Shown: one piece after another, positions 34,501-47,304 of the stretch
Position numbering within the stretch: position 1 is the stretch's first letter
Layout of the letters: each line of letters opens with the position of its first letter
NCBI RefSeq assembly: GCF_041956535.1
Contig: NW_027192224.1
Coordinates: 122,195-186,194, forward strand
Length of the DNA: 64,000 nucleotides
Direction of reading: 5' to 3'
DNA from: Calcarisporiella thermophila CBS 279.70
Taxonomy: Eukaryota > Calcarisporiellomycota
Notes under the pieces: generated by a model
Seen by the model: the letters and a program-made list of their open reading frames with translations, nothing else
Told to the model about the DNA's origin: nothing
Databases searched by the model: none
Made by a program: the position numbers and the translations under genes

Positions 34501-37500
34501 CTCTGCCATGCGTTTACTTGTCTGGCGCCTAACTTCTAACGTATCGGCTCTGCGCGTCTTCTATGAAGTTTCAACACTGCGTGAATGGGTTGGGGGTGTT
34601 CTCTTACGCTGTTCATCGGAAGATTTACGGGCTCTGGCAGCAGGAGAAATCGAAAAACTCTGCCAGAGTGTACAACCTGAAACAGGAGTTGTCCATCCTC
34701 TTGTTTACCTCCTAAATCTCCTTACCTCCCTACTACCAGAACTCGAAACCTATGCACTTACTTGCAAGGAATTTTTCAACTTGTTTAATTGGCTACTGAC
34801 CCAGGCCTCGAATACCCATGAATCAGCAGGATTGGATTTCCCGGAGCTCTTGGACCATATGATTGAGGCTATTGAACAGCACCCCGTTGTGGAGACTTCT
34901 TCGAAGGGCGTGGAGGACACGGTGTTGGTGGGCTTACTAAGGTTGACTACAACTCTGTTGCGAAGTAAACCGAAAATAAAAGAAATGCACGAGATGAGCA
35001 AAAGGTAAATTCGTAGTATATCTTTTGTCGCTCTACGGTGAATCATTAATGGTGTGACTTCTTTACTAGATTAATCAAGCTTGTACACCATTGCCTCTTC
35101 GATATCCCCCTTATTGATCACCTCTCCGCCTCTGCTCCACCCAAATGTAAGCTTAGTACCACTCGGGATACCGCAATGAAGTTACTCCTGGAGCTAGTAC
35201 AGGAATGCCCCGATAACCTCTTATATTTGTTCGACCTGCTTTTCAACCAGCTGCAAAGGGGTATGTATATAAGCTTTATTTTTATTGAAATTCTGATTTC
35301 AATTGCTGATTTTTTGAACTCACGGTTGTTTTATAAGACAAAACCGCCAGCGATCGGTGGAATTACAATCCCCAAGCACTTCAGAAGGCGGAGTGCGGTT
35401 ATGTTGGGCTGGTCAACCTCGGAGCCACATGTTATGTAAACTCTCTCGTACAGCAATTCTTTATGAACCCCCCTTTCCGGCGCGATATAATGTCCACTTT
35501 GCCGCATGATCCTGATAGGGAGAATCTCCTTTATCAGCTGCAGCTTATGTTTGCACATCTGCAGGAGTCGGAAAAAAAGACATATAATCCCCGTAGCTTT
35601 TGTGAAGCGTTTAAGGATTTCGACGGAAGCCCCTTGAACGTGAGTGTGCAAATGGATGTTGACGAGTTTTTCAATATGCTCTTTGATCGGCTCGAAAATT
35701 TGGCCACGGGTCTTCCTCAATCGACTCTATTTAAAAGACTTTATGGCGGTACTTTCTTGCACCAAATCAAGAGCATGAACTGCCCACATATCTCCGAACG
35801 AGAGGAGAATTTCTTCGCTATCCAGTGCGAGGTCAAGAACAAGAAGACGGTTGAAGAGAGCTTGCAACTGTATGTAGAGGGTGAGATGCTGGATGGAGAC
35901 AACCAGTACTTCTGTGCAGCATGTGGTGTCAAAGTCGACGCGGTGAAGCGTGCATGCATTAAGTCGTTGCCAGAAAACCTAATATTGCATTTAAAACGGT
36001 TCGATTTCGATATGGAGAACATGCGTCGGGTAAAGATAAATGACGAATTCGAGTTTCCCGAACGCTTGAATATGGAGCCGTATATGTTGGAATATCTAAA
36101 GCGAACTGAAGCGTCGGTGGCTGGTGAAGAGGGGGAGGAGGCCGAGGGCATGGTTGGTGTGGTGGAATCGGGAGGTAACTTTTCCTCTCTGCTACTCGAT
36201 TCCCAGTACGAATATGAGCTAGTGGGTGTATTGGTTCATTCGGGTACAGCGGATTCGGGTCACTATTACTCCTTTATTAAAGAGCGAGATAGTGCTGGTG
36301 GCTCAGGGGGCGATACACCCTCGTTATTAGGCAAGTCGCTGCCCGGTACCCGGAAGTGGTATCATTTCAACGACTCCAATGTCGAGGTGTTTGACCCCGC
36401 CGAAATACGACAGCAGTGCTTTGGAGGCTTCGATACGGTGTCGCAATGGGATCCTGTGCAACAGAAAACCATGCAGCATCAAATACAAAAACAGCACAGC
36501 GCCTACATGCTCTTCTACGAAAAGGTTAAGGGAAAATCAGAGCAATCACTGCGAGATAGTGTGGCTCATGAGGAGCACCTAAAACCAGCAGAAGAACGCA
36601 CGACTCCGCAAATTGCTGACGAAGGAATGCGGGAATTATATATGAGCGTGTGGCGCGACAACACAAGCTTTCTTCGCGACACTTATCTATATGATTCAAC
36701 CTTCTTTCAGTTTATGAGGAGTTTGCTTGAAATTCGTTCTCCAACCTCTTCCGAGAACGGCCAGGATGCCTCCACTCCAGTTCTCGACGAGGTGATGAGG
36801 GACGTGGACGAAAGGGCCGAGATTGGCATAAGGAAGCTGCAGCTCGGGATTATGTTCTACATAAACGTTCTTGTTCACGCGAAGCGCGAACGCGATGAGT
36901 TAGCGGAATGGACTGATTTCTTGCGCAAACTTCTCGAACGCTTCCCCGAGGGCTGTCGCTGGTTTTTGCTCATGCTGACGAAAGACAAAAGCCTCAACTT
37001 GCAGTTGCTGCTCTCTTGCCAGATTGAGGTTGCTCGAAGAAGCTTCGCGCAATTGGTGGCGACTGCCCTTCAGACCCTGAATCAGGAGAGCCCACACCTC
37101 TTGTTCGAGAGGCAATCGCGTAGGTCAGCTTCAGATATGGATGCCTCCGCCGAGGACGACGAACTTCTCATCGAAAGTTTCCTTTCGCTGCTTACTTTTC
37201 TTCTCTCTGAGGCAGAACATTATTGGCGCAATCTCGATCAACTCTTTCATCTGTTCGTTATCACAGCCCAATTGGATCCTTACGTGAGCTCTATGATGGT
37301 AGAGCATGGAATTCTAACCCGATTGCTTGAGTTCTACATGGCCGACGAGTTGAAGCACCCAATCATCCCAAATAATAAGCGGCGTGAGAAGGCTGTTGTG
37401 TATATGCTCGGGTTTCTCCTTGAGGCATTAAGCGTACTGATTCTGACATGCGACGTGCCGGCTAGTTTCGCTGCAGACGATGAACCGGAACAAAGTGAGG

Positions 37501-40451
37501 GAGAGGCCATAGACAGTGAAAATCAGGATATTGACTCGGCCATGGGCGAAACCGCCAAGAGCTCTCCTCCAGCAACAAAGGCCATTGATGGTCTGCAGAA
37601 GCAGCAGTCTAAAGCGACACGGTTTTCGCGTGCAGATCTCAACTTGATGTTCTTTGTTCTTCCGGGTAAAGAGCGTCTCCCGCTGTTCTTTGCCAAATTG
37701 CTGCAAGAGCGCCCTCACTTCTCCATCGTCCGCGATATATTCTCTCACTTTATCTCTGCATCCAGCCCGGTGGCCATGCAGCTCATCGAAAGTCTGTTTG
37801 CCGGTGTCATCAAAATAGAATGCCCCGAGGAAGATTTCGGATCATACAGTGAGATGCTTCTCTATGTGACCCAGTTCGAAGATGTTCCAAAAGACTTTGC
37901 AGCTAAGCGTGAACTGGTCGTCAAAGAAATGCTCAAGCTATTTATGATGCTGGTGAACTCGAGAGAACCTACCTCACATCATATCATTTGGGATCTCTTA
38001 ATGGTGTTCCGCCAATCAGTAGCTTTCGACGGAGAAGTTGGCAATGGATTACGAAGAGAACTGGCAGAATTTACGCCGGTATGGTTGCCTCGAACAGTTC
38101 TTTCCAACCCATTTGATAAAATTCGTCAGTCAAGCGGAGACCTATTTGAAGCCCTTTTAACGAGTGGAGCGTTTGGCTCCTTGGAAATTAAGGGGGAAGG
38201 TGTTATAGAGACAAATGAAGAACGGGAGCAGATGGATGAAGGGGAACGATCGAGTGACGAAAGGGATGTGGATATGAGGGAGAAAGCAAGAGAAGAATCG
38301 AGCGCTGCTTCCAATCGAATACAGGAAGTGTATATTGCACTGTTAAAGAAGTTGCCGAGTGCACAAATGGAATGGCGTTCGGGCCAGGCTTTAAATGCCA
38401 ATGGAAAGGGATGGCGACTCACCTCGTATTTCCGAGTCCTGCGGATGTGCGTCCGGTCCCAATCGGATAAAACGTTGTTCCGCCCATATCTGCTAAATTT
38501 CTTGGAGTGCTTCCTGATGGTGAATGCAATACAGCACGGAATGGATGTAGATCGAAAGGTAAACCTCGTTATAAAGCTTTCACTACGTCGGCTTTCTCCG
38601 GTATATATTTAGTGATTTTTTTCCCACAGGAAATGCTAGCATTTTTCCAAGTTGTATTGGAGGGTTGCCCTGAGAACCTCGACGAGTTTGTCAAATCAGG
38701 GGAGCGAATGTGGAAGGGCTTTTTCGAAAACTTCGTTCAGTAAGCTATTGTTTGGATCACAACCCGAAGATCTACGTAGTCAATCTGATGTCTCTTCTAT
38801 ACTAGCTTGGATAAAATTCGCGAAAATATCCTCTTTAACAAGACCTTCCTCCCTCACTTCTACAGTGTGATATTGCTCGCGTGTCAGCGCTCCCACGAGT
38901 TCCACCTGGCGTGGCAGACGGCGCACACATGTAGCTGGGCCATGAAGTGTATGATACTTGGCCATTTCCAGGACACACACGTAAGAAACCCAGAAAAAAA
39001 TATACATGTTCGATTATCTTTCTTCTAATTGCCATATGCTTGACGGTTATCTTTTGTAGTGGACAAAAGAGTTGCAGGAGCTCTTCAACTTTTCTGCGCA
39101 GCAGTCGTCCAGCTTCCGAAGAATAATGTGGAAACAGGAACTTGACAGCGTACCCTATTTCATTAAGTGAGCATTTGACTCTGACGTTCCCCTTTTTCTT
39201 TACTCCTCACTAACCAAATAAATTTTAGAACGGCACGTTTGCTTTATTTCCCCAACGACTCAAGCACTATGGAATATTTCTGCGAGGTTAAGGGATTCCT
39301 AAATATTACCGCAAACATTGCCAGCATGATGAACATGCTTGCTGGTGGCAAAGAAGAGGCATACCAACATCTCGATGAGTCGCTCCTAGTTCTTGCGGAT
39401 TACCTGCAGCTAACCAGCCGCCACTCTCACAAATCATGTAAGTCATGACTCCATCTAAGCTTACATTTTATTTTGGCAATGATGATGAACCATTTATGAC
39501 CTTACATGTTATATATCATGTCTAGACGTGATAGCCGCCATTAGAAATTGGACCACTATACAGCAGGCGCTCAAATCATTAAGCATTTTGTTGCGCGCAA
39601 ATACCCCCTCAAATGTTTTCCTTCATGCGTGTGAAGTACTCTGCCTCTTGGCTCATAACCCGCTTACTAGACGTAGCGTGGTTCCTTTATTAGATGCCAT
39701 GCATAACGCTGCGCAACTATGGCATGAGAAGATGGAGGCAGGTGAAGTGACTGACGAGGATTTGTTATTGGCTTTCGGAGGAAAGTTCTCCGCTATTGTG
39801 CAGCTTGAGTTCTGGAAACCTCACACGCAGGATGCGAGCCTGGAGGGTGTGTATCATCAGGTTGGCCCACTGGTACATATTTTCTGGCCATGGCTGCATA
39901 ACAAGCCTGCCCACCGGGTTCTTGAGTTACGATCTCGGTTCTATGAACCCTTCTATGAGCTCGCGGTTGAACTTGCCCAGGGAACAGAGTCGCTAGATGG
40001 AGAAGAGCGGAAATTTATCAAGGGGGTAGAGCTCAACGTGCTGCTTGCACTCGAGAGCCTACCGCTCGGGTGGAATACGCCCTGCATTGAATATGTGATC
40101 TCGGTTGCGTCTCGGATTGGCGAGATGGATGGTGCTCTCTCGAAGAAGATAAGTGAGCTGCCATCCCTGGCGTGCTTGGTAGAACGGCTAAAACAGGCGG
40201 ATAGCACCGAATTACGCGAGGCCGGAGAGACCATAGAGAGGCATCTCAAGGCCCCTCCCCCGGCTGGGGAGGGGACAAAGCAGAGAGAAGTGACAGACCA
40301 GAATCGGGCTTTGTCGCTGCAAAAACAAGAACTAATGACGGAAATTCTTCCAGTAGCTGGTGACCAGATGGAATGTGCTTCACCTTCGACTCAGGCGACA
40401 CTTGGACACGATAACACTAGCAGAGAAGAGAAAAAATTAGCAGAAGGCTAA
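28581..40451 (+). CDS. Giant USP9X/USP34-like ubiquitin C-terminal hydrolase
   Basis: 21 exons: 28581-29436, 29485-29653, 29722-29977, 30043-30090, 30190-30336, 30404-31471, 31533-31854, 31925-32526, 32600-32728, 32794-33213, 33284-33880, 33952-34231, 34300-34416, 34476-35004, 35070-35260, 35338-38558, 38630-38739, 38806-38980, 39060-39166, 39229-39437 and 39526-40451. All join in phase to 3,492 residues. An acidic N terminus (a run of Glu near residues 215-233) leads to helical-repeat-type sequence. A ubiquitin-like region begins at ~1340 (RVRLQIHPTETVFQLRRKVASLI). The catalytic USP domain spans ~1930-2300: nucleophile Cys1942 in VNLGATCYVNSLVQQFF, His2219 in SGTADSGHYYSF, zinc-binding CAAC, and WYHFNDSNVEVF. 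A long helical C-terminal part follows. It removes ubiquitin from substrates; the targets are unknown. The frame stays open upstream to an acceptor at 28505, so a further 5' exon is possible. Confidence 0.93.
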
Positions 40452-40878
40452 AAATTTAAATACTTCCTTTGTGCATATACGATTATATTTTTTCCTTTTC
40501 CCATATACATATATATTATATTATATACATTTTTCCTATTACATCCTTTTCTATTCCTGAAAGGCGGGACGAGAAGGCTATCTACACCTTTTTTTTTATT
40601 GTAAATATTATAATTGAAATAACACCGATATTTTATTGAAAGCAAACTTACAATCTCACGATTGTGTAGCCATTTTGGCAGAAATAATGCTTAACGCAAT
40701 TTTTTTTTCAAATTCGTATTGACCCCCTACTGGTTGTTGCAGAACCGAGGCTGAGTAGTGGGTTTTGAAGATAGTGAAAGGTCGACTCCCTTCCCATGAG
40801 TAAAGTGACTGCATTCTCGAGAATTTTTTTCGCCTTTTTTCCACCCAAGACGTATTCTCACAACAACCATACAACACA
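40452..40878. other. Intergenic, DML1 promoter
   Basis: The 3' flank of the deubiquitinase gene contains TATA-type AT repeats (about 40505-40530). It is followed by the short promoter of the Misato gene. Nothing else was found. Confidence 0.5.
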
Positions 40879-42895
40879 ATGCGTGAAGTAATAACATTAC
40901 AGTTTGGCCACAGTGCTAATTTTATTGGGACGCATTTCTGGAACACACAAGACGCGTACTTCACTTACGATCCTGCCGCTCCTCCCCCCGAGTTGATGCA
41001 CGATGTTCTCTACCGTACTGGAATGTCGCAGCAGGTGCACAAATGCTCTCCTTCATTTTTATTTTTAAAACGCGGGCAAAAGAACTGAATTTTGGACATT
41101 GAGTAGGGCATAGAGACATACACTCCCCGTGCGCTGATATATGATTTAAAGGGCGGCTTTGGATCCTTGAGCAAATATAATAGATTGTATGAGGACAAGA
41201 CCACAGAGTCCAATTTAGAAGGGAATGTGGTAAAATATGAGCAGGAGCGCCATCCCAAGAATTCATTCTTGCAAACTCTGGAAGAAGAGGAGGTTAGTAG
41301 CCGATGCTGCTCCAATCTACTTGGATTGCATTTGATTGAGTCGGATCTCAACTATTTTTTTTTCGTTTCGAAGGAGACAGGAATTACAAACGAGGCAAAA
41401 AATTTTAATCTCGATAAAGAAGTCAAGGTGTGGTCTGATTTTAACCGAACCACCTTCCACCCACGCTCTCTCCATCAACTTCTGTCACACAGTCTTGACT
41501 CGTCCATATTGCCTTTCTCTGCTTTCCCCGTTGGCCTCGACGCGTTTCAGGAATATGAGCGTGACCACGCCTCCTACGATGATTCCCTTCGCCACTTCGC
41601 GGAAGAGTGTGACCAGCTGCAGGGATTCCACGTTATGGTCTCAACCTATGACGCATGGGGAGGATTTGCTACTGGGATCTTGGAAAGCGTGCGAGATGAG
41701 TTCTCAAAGGCGGGGATCTGGGTCTATGGGCTTGGAAACCTAAGCCCCGAACCGTACGAGAATCTGGTACGGAAAAAGAAGCATTTGTTGTTTTCGAGTT
41801 TAGCTTCAATGTAATGGTGCCAATCCAACCTCACGTGTTTTTGCAAACATTAACATAGAGAAAAAGTCAGATGGAGCCTATTAACGAGGCCTTGAGTATG
41901 GTACGACTGGGAGAGCTAGCTTCCGTATACGTTCCGCTGCGAAGAGAATGCTTGGATGTGCCCTGGCCAAAACTTTCCTTCAATGTTAGTTAGACACCTT
42001 AATCATGCACATTGCATTTTTAGCTACGATACTAGAACGCCTTTCTCTTTTATACTGCATTCGATAGCCGAAGCTCCTCTATCATACAACCGCAGTCTTG
42101 TCTGCGGCAATCGAAACTGCATCCCTACCCTTCCGTACACGCCAGGACCCCACTAGCATGGGACAACTCGCAGGGCTCTATAACTGGCGCAGTAGCATAC
42201 CCCTCGCCTCGCTATCAGTAGCAATGCCGCTCGGTGACGCCGAGCACTTTCACAAATCAGATATCAGAAGTCTAACGACAACCAAAAAAGAGGACCCATA
42301 TAGCCAGTCACTAGTAATCCGAGGCTTGGAAAAGAGGTCAGTTTTAGTTGCCTTTATATTATGATGCGGAAAGGCCCATAGGATATTAACTTGATGGCTT
42401 TAGCGATGCGAAAAAGAGGTTGGAGGAACTGCAAGACCAGAATGAGGCCATATCGGCAGGGTAAAGACCTTTCTAGCCTAGCCAACCGTTTCCTATTGTT
42501 GAAGCATGCTTTCACCAATTTGTAGGCAATTGGTGCACACTGCTTTTCCGACTGCTTCGCCATATCCAAAAATATTCGAGCAAGACACTAGGTAACGCAT
42601 TGCTTCAAGACACGTTCACATGCTTTCTCTACCACCCCTCCTACCTTTTTTTTAACCCGGAGTGTTTTTTTTTATTAGTCCTCTTCCTCAAACATCTGTG
42701 GCAATGCTTACACGTTTGGCCGCCTCAAACACTCTGGCACACAACACCGCCTCACTTTTACGGGCCATCAACGAGGTTAACTTTAGCGCGCATGTAGAGT
42801 ATAGAACGGATTTGGAGAATTCAATTGGGGAGGATGAATGGAGAGAGGTGAAAAGCACTCTGGCCGATTTATTGGATGCCTATCGAGGAGACTGA
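40879..42895 (+). CDS. DML1: DML1/Misato mitochondrial distribution protein
   Basis: Eight exons: 40879-41034, 41107-41292, 41374-41766, 41859-41984, 42068-42336, 42404-42460, 42526-42591 and 42679-42895. The product is 489 residues, a normal length. The tubulin-like N terminus is diagnostic ([28 protein letters not shown]). Further family segments are [72 protein letters not shown] and YVPL. The C terminus ([36 protein letters not shown]) also fits. Misato/Dml1 is needed for mitochondrial DNA inheritance and organelle shape; its exact activity is unclear. The second intron (41293-41373, 81 nt) is a multiple of three without a stop. Confidence 0.92.
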
Positions 42896-43454
42896 ATATG
42901 AGGCGTGTGGCTCATCTGTTTCAGCGCCTTGTCCAATTTGCGGGCAGGGGGCTAGATCGTAAGGGCCTAGCGGGGATGGCAAAACGAAGGTGGATAGGGA
43001 GGATGCGGGAATGTGTATGGACTGTTTTGTTTAGGCTGCGTCTTCACTCTTGTAATGATGTTACATATACTTGCATGAGTTTGTCACGACGGATTTCGTG
43101 GCCTTGGGCCGAAAGCAAAGAGGAAAATGCTATCCATCCATTCTGCGCCACACTTCTATTTTTAATTTGGAAATAACTCCTAATAAATAGGATTCCGTTA
43201 GATCATGCGTTATTTTTGGAAACTTGCTGATGGAACCCGTGAAACCTTCATGCGTAATGTAGCTTTGTGGTTCCCTTTTTCTCTGTCCCCCTCTTCTCTC
43301 TTTTTCTGCTGGCTGCTGTTGGCTCCTACATATTACCTCCGGTAGGGCATTTACCTCTTATCTACAGCGTCATTTCATCAGAGTTGAGCTTCCACATCGA
43401 TTCACTCCAACCATTTTCCAGCTATTGGCTTCAGTCTACTTCTCGATTGATTTC
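42896..43454. other. Intergenic between DML1 and the apyrase gene
   Basis: 3' flank of DML1 followed by a C/T-rich apyrase leader. The + open frames here (42838-43176, 43267-43689) are shadows: the second overlaps the apyrase first exon in another frame. Confidence 0.5.
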
Positions 43455-45373
43455 ATGCGAATACCGCCAGAGAATAATGTTCGGCGGCTTTTGCCTCTTC
43501 ACTTTGCCGCATTCACTTTCCTCACCGCGCTTCTCCTGCTGGTCTCGAGAACCGCTCGCATTCAACAATCCTCCGTGCGGCCATTCCCATGGCACCTCCC
43601 ACTTAACACCAATATGGACGAGCATTTCCTCAGTGTCGAATCTGTGCCCGAGGAAAGAAGAGCAGAGAACAAATGGATCATTATTATAGATGCCGGGTCC
43701 AGCGGGTCCAGAGTGTGGGTGTACGAGAATAAATTGGGCGCGGCGCAAATCCATGGCGAGGTGAGAGGACTGGAGAACGTTGGCTTCAAAAGCACAGAGC
43801 CTGGTAAGTGGTTATTATGTTTTGAGGTCATGGCTTAATTCTAACAATTGTTTTATATTCGTACTTCCCCTCCCTCTTTGTTTGAATTATGCCACCAGGC
43901 CTTTCCTCGTTTGCTCAACGCACAAGTGAATTAGCTAGGCATCTCCGCCCCCTGCTCGACTTTGCCCAGCAACTTATCCCTTCCGCCGATCTCCCATCCA
44001 CCCCTATCTATGTCCTCGCCACCGCTGGGCTACGCCTACTCTCCCCCAATCTGCAGAGCCGCTTGCTCCATGAGACATGTATGCTGATTCGACGTGAATA
44101 CCCCTTTCACCTTCCCGACTGCGGAGAACACGTACGCGTGTTAACGGGAGAAATGGAGGGGATCTATGGCTGGTTGGCCGTCAACTACCGGAGCCTGCTG
44201 ACGGGCGGAGAGCGGGCCAGCATTGGTTTTGTGGACATTGGAGGAGCCAGTGCTCAGATAGCCGTTGAGCATGAAGACGGCGAGGAGGTACGTATACCTC
44301 TAGGGGGAAGGCGGGAGCAAGAAGTGCGCGTGGGGTCTGTGTCGCTGCTTGGGTATGGCAGCAACGAGGCACGTCGCAGATATGTCCAAGAGCTGATCAC
44401 GGCCACTTCGCGCGACGGGGCGGCAATACACGATCGAATTCCCGACCCGTGTTTACCGCAGGGCGTGGTCACTTACGAGGTGAACGTTGTGCTAAGCGGC
44501 ACGGGTGATTACCGCCGCTGCCGCCGCCTTGTCTCCCGCATGATCAAACGCATCTGCCCCGTCAGCCTGACACGGGAAAGCGCGCAGTGCAACGCGCTCG
44601 CGGCGACCTTTGCATCGATCGAGAAATTCATTGGGATTTCGGAGGTGTATTACGTGGCCCGCGCCCTCGGGCTCTCGAAATACGAGCGGGAAAAATTCGA
44701 ACTGCAGACCGCCTACACGTGTGCATCGAAGCGTTGGATAGCGGCCAAGGCGGCGAAAGCGGAGGGCCACGAGAGAACCCTGTGCTTTAGGGCGGTGTGG
44801 GTCTCGGAATTTCTAGAAAAGATTAATAAGGGCCGAGCTCTGGCCGAGAAAAGTCGGCAGGACGAGAAGAAGAAGGGACAAAGGGGAGCGACGGGAAGGG
44901 GTAGAGAGCGAACTGTTGCGCTGAAGCTGGATATCTTGGGCGATGTGAGTTGGACGCTGGGCGCAGCCATTGTGCATATATACAAGGCCAAGCCTGCATC
45001 TGCTGCGCCCCCCTCCACCTCCTGGGCATTCCTGCAGAGACACCATAGAACCATTCTTACCTATAGCCACGAGTATCGAACACCCTTACTCTCGGTTGTC
45101 TTCTTGGCAAGCGCGGCGGTGAGCGTGTGGATCTGGTGGTATGTCCGTAGGCGCCGCAGGGCAAAGCGGAGGTCTACGAGCGTGCCAGCGTGGGTCGACG
45201 CCATGTGCGCCTCGAAGGGCAAGGGAGGCCGCGTGCTGCCGCGACAGGCTGCCAACGGGCTGACGATCAGAGCCATGAGCAATACGAACTTGTGTGGTAG
45301 TGCGAACCCGGGGGAGAAAGAGAAGCCGGCGGGGGGTTTCGTACTGCCGAGCATGATCATGTATTCCAGCTAG
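43455..45373 (+). CDS. GDA1/CD39 family apyrase (nucleoside di/triphosphatase), Golgi type
   Basis: Exons are 43455-43803 and 43899-45373, joined in phase 1. The product is 607 residues. All five apyrase conserved regions are present: DAGSSGSRVWVY, ATAGLRLL, GEMEGIYGWLAVNY, VDIGGASAQIAV and LDILGDVSWTLGAAIVH. These enzymes hydrolyse nucleoside di- and triphosphates in the Golgi lumen, which drives nucleotide-sugar exchange for glycosylation. There is an N-terminal membrane span (FAAFTFLTALLLLV) and a C-terminal one (LLSVVFLASAAVSVWIWWYV) followed by RRRRRAKRR. This two-span, CD39-like shape differs from yeast Gda1 (N-terminal span only) and Ynd1 (C-terminal span only). The start chosen is the first ATG in frame, giving a 20-residue cytosolic tip. 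Confidence 0.93.
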
Positions 45374-46018
45374 TGCCCCAGCTCTGGGCGGGAACCCTTT
45401 GCTTGGACCTGTGTATATTAAATGTAAATACTCCCCTGAACCACTCCTCCATATACCATTTCCGATTGCCGAAATAAAGATTCTCCCGGCCTGCAAACCT
45501 TAATTTGCCGGATGTTTCTCCTACGGCTCAAGCGGCCCAACAAAACGGTCTAGAAGGCCGGGAACTCGCTGGCCCACGGGGAAGGCCACGGGGGAGGAAG
45601 GAGAGGCCAAGCGCGTGGTTGAGCACGGCCACGGCGGTGAACAACGCCATCGCGCCAGCATGGGAACAGCTCACCGCCACGGACCAAATATCCTCAGCGG
45701 GTGGGCGGGGACGGGGGGTTTGAAAAGTTAAGGTTTTTCTTAGAAGGCTGACGCCGCTCTGATTGGTGCAGGCGACCACGCGAAATCCTCGCGTGTATAA
45801 TAACCTAACTTCTTTCCCTGCTATTTCAACATGATAGCCCTCTCAATCCCATCTCATTAATAGGCTCTCCATCTTGAATTGCCCTTCCTACTTGCCCTAG
45901 TAGTGCTCAATCTAAATCCCCCCATCCGCATCCCCCTCTTCCCCCCTCCTTTCCCGCCCCTCTCCTCTTCCTCCCCTTCTCCTCGCTTCCCCATTTATTT
46001 CCTCTTTGCCGCCGTGTC
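45374..46018. other. Intergenic, PH-gene promoter
   Basis: GC-rich to about 45720, then a strongly C/T-rich leader (45890-46015) running into the ATG at 46019. No gene is supported. Confidence 0.5.
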
Positions 46019-46987
46019 ATGTCAACTTCAGACCCCATTCTGAAATCTGGTAGCCTCTACCGACCCAACCAGCATTCCCTCATTGCATGGCGCAGGCGCC
46101 ACTTCACCCTGACCCCCACCCATTTGCGCTATCACAAGTCCGTGCTGGACCCGCTCCCCGCCGAGCTCATTGATCTGTCCTACTATGCCGCCTGCGAAAT
46201 CGACTTGTCGTGCCGGCGGCCCTTTGCTTTCCGGCTGGAGCCCAGGGACGAGAGAAACCAGAAGCAGTGGGTGCTGTGTGCGGAAACACGAGAGGAGCTG
46301 GAGGACTGGATGCGCAAGATAATCCCGTGTTTGGGCGCAAGAAACATTATCGATGTGGTGCTGGACCGCATGTCGCTGTCAAGCTATAACCCGCTTTCGC
46401 CCATCGGCAGGGAGAGTGAGGAGAGCGGGGGGAAGGAGGAGGGGGAGGATGCATCCTCGGGTGAAAGCTGCATCCCTCCTTCCCCATCGTCCTCCTCGTC
46501 CCTCTCCACCCTCTCCTCGGCAAAGATCGCGCCGCCTAGGCGAATCCAGCCGGATCCCTCCCGCCATTCCCGCCACGTCGTCTCCGCCGGCTCCCCCTCC
46601 AGCTTGGCCTCACCTCCGCTTTCTCCCATCCCATGCTCACTTTTGGCCGTCAACACGGAGAGGTACTCCCTCGACTCCAGGCTTTCCCAATGCGGCGAGA
46701 TGTCGATCCAACGACCCGATTTGATGCCGAACCCTTCCTTCTCTTCGACCCCCTCCACCTCCATAACTACACCACCCTCCTCGCTGGCCTCAAGGCGTAG
46801 CTTATGGCTGCCGCCCGTGATCGACAGGGATCCGCAGCATTCAAGCAACGACTCCGAATCTGTCAAAGTACCAACCACCCCTCCTCCAATCGGCTCTCCT
46901 CCCCTGACCAGCTCCAAGAGAAGCAGGCGGCTAAGTCTAGCGATCATGTTTGGAATATCATCCGTTACCCCGTCGTTTAATTTTTAA
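46019..46987 (+). CDS. PH-domain protein with disordered tail
   Basis: Single-exon gene, 322 residues. A pleckstrin-homology domain spans about residues 8-105: LKSGSLYRPNQHSLIAWRRRHFTLTPTHLRYHKS at the start, CRRPFAFRLEPRD in the middle, and the closing helix with its conserved Trp (ETREELEDWMRKIIPCLG). Such domains usually bind phosphoinositides or proteins at membranes. The rest is Ser/Pro-rich and probably disordered, with many SP and TP sites, so kinase regulation is likely. No catalytic domain is present. I do not recognise an orthologue. Confidence 0.8.
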   Translation: MSTSDPILKSGSLYRPNQHSLIAWRRRHFTLTPTHLRYHKSVLDPLPAELIDLSYYAACEIDLSCRRPFAFRLEPRDERNQKQWVLCAETREELEDWMRKIIPCLGARNIIDVVLDRMSLSSYNPLSPIGRESEESGGKEEGEDASSGESCIPPSPSSSSSLSTLSSAKIAPPRRIQPDPSRHSRHVVSAGSPSSLASPPLSPIPCSLLAVNTERYSLDSRLSQCGEMSIQRPDLMPNPSFSSTPSTSITTPPSSLASRRSLWLPPVIDRDPQHSSNDSESVKVPTTPPPIGSPPLTSSKRSRRLSLAIMFGISSVTPSFNF

Positions 46988-47304
46988 TTGACATATCATT
47001 AGTCTATTATGCTTCTTCCATATATCTATATATTATCCACCTCTATACATAGAGCTCGCTTCTTTTGCATTGCCTGTATACTCGTCTTTTCACTATCTTC
47101 TAACGGCTCCTCCATCGGAAGAGGGACCTTGTAACATAGTAATTTGGCCACGCTTTCATGCCACCTCTTTCCTCGGATGATTTATGGGTGAATTTCTCAT
47201 GCATTCACACCTTTGCACTCAAAATAAAGTCTTCGGTGATAATAGGAAAAATAAACAATATCCCAAGAAATACATGTCTATAAAGTCGAAGCGAAAAAAA
47301 AAGT
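46988..47304. other. Convergent 3' intergenic region
   Basis: AT-rich 3' flanks of the PH gene (+) and the BCS1-like gene (-). Nothing else seen. Confidence 0.5.

Noticed and set aside
43267-43689. + frame with a hydrophobic N terminus overlapping the apyrase start
   Set aside because: Lies in another frame over the clear apyrase exon, and the second half is Ser/Pro nonsense typical of a shadow.
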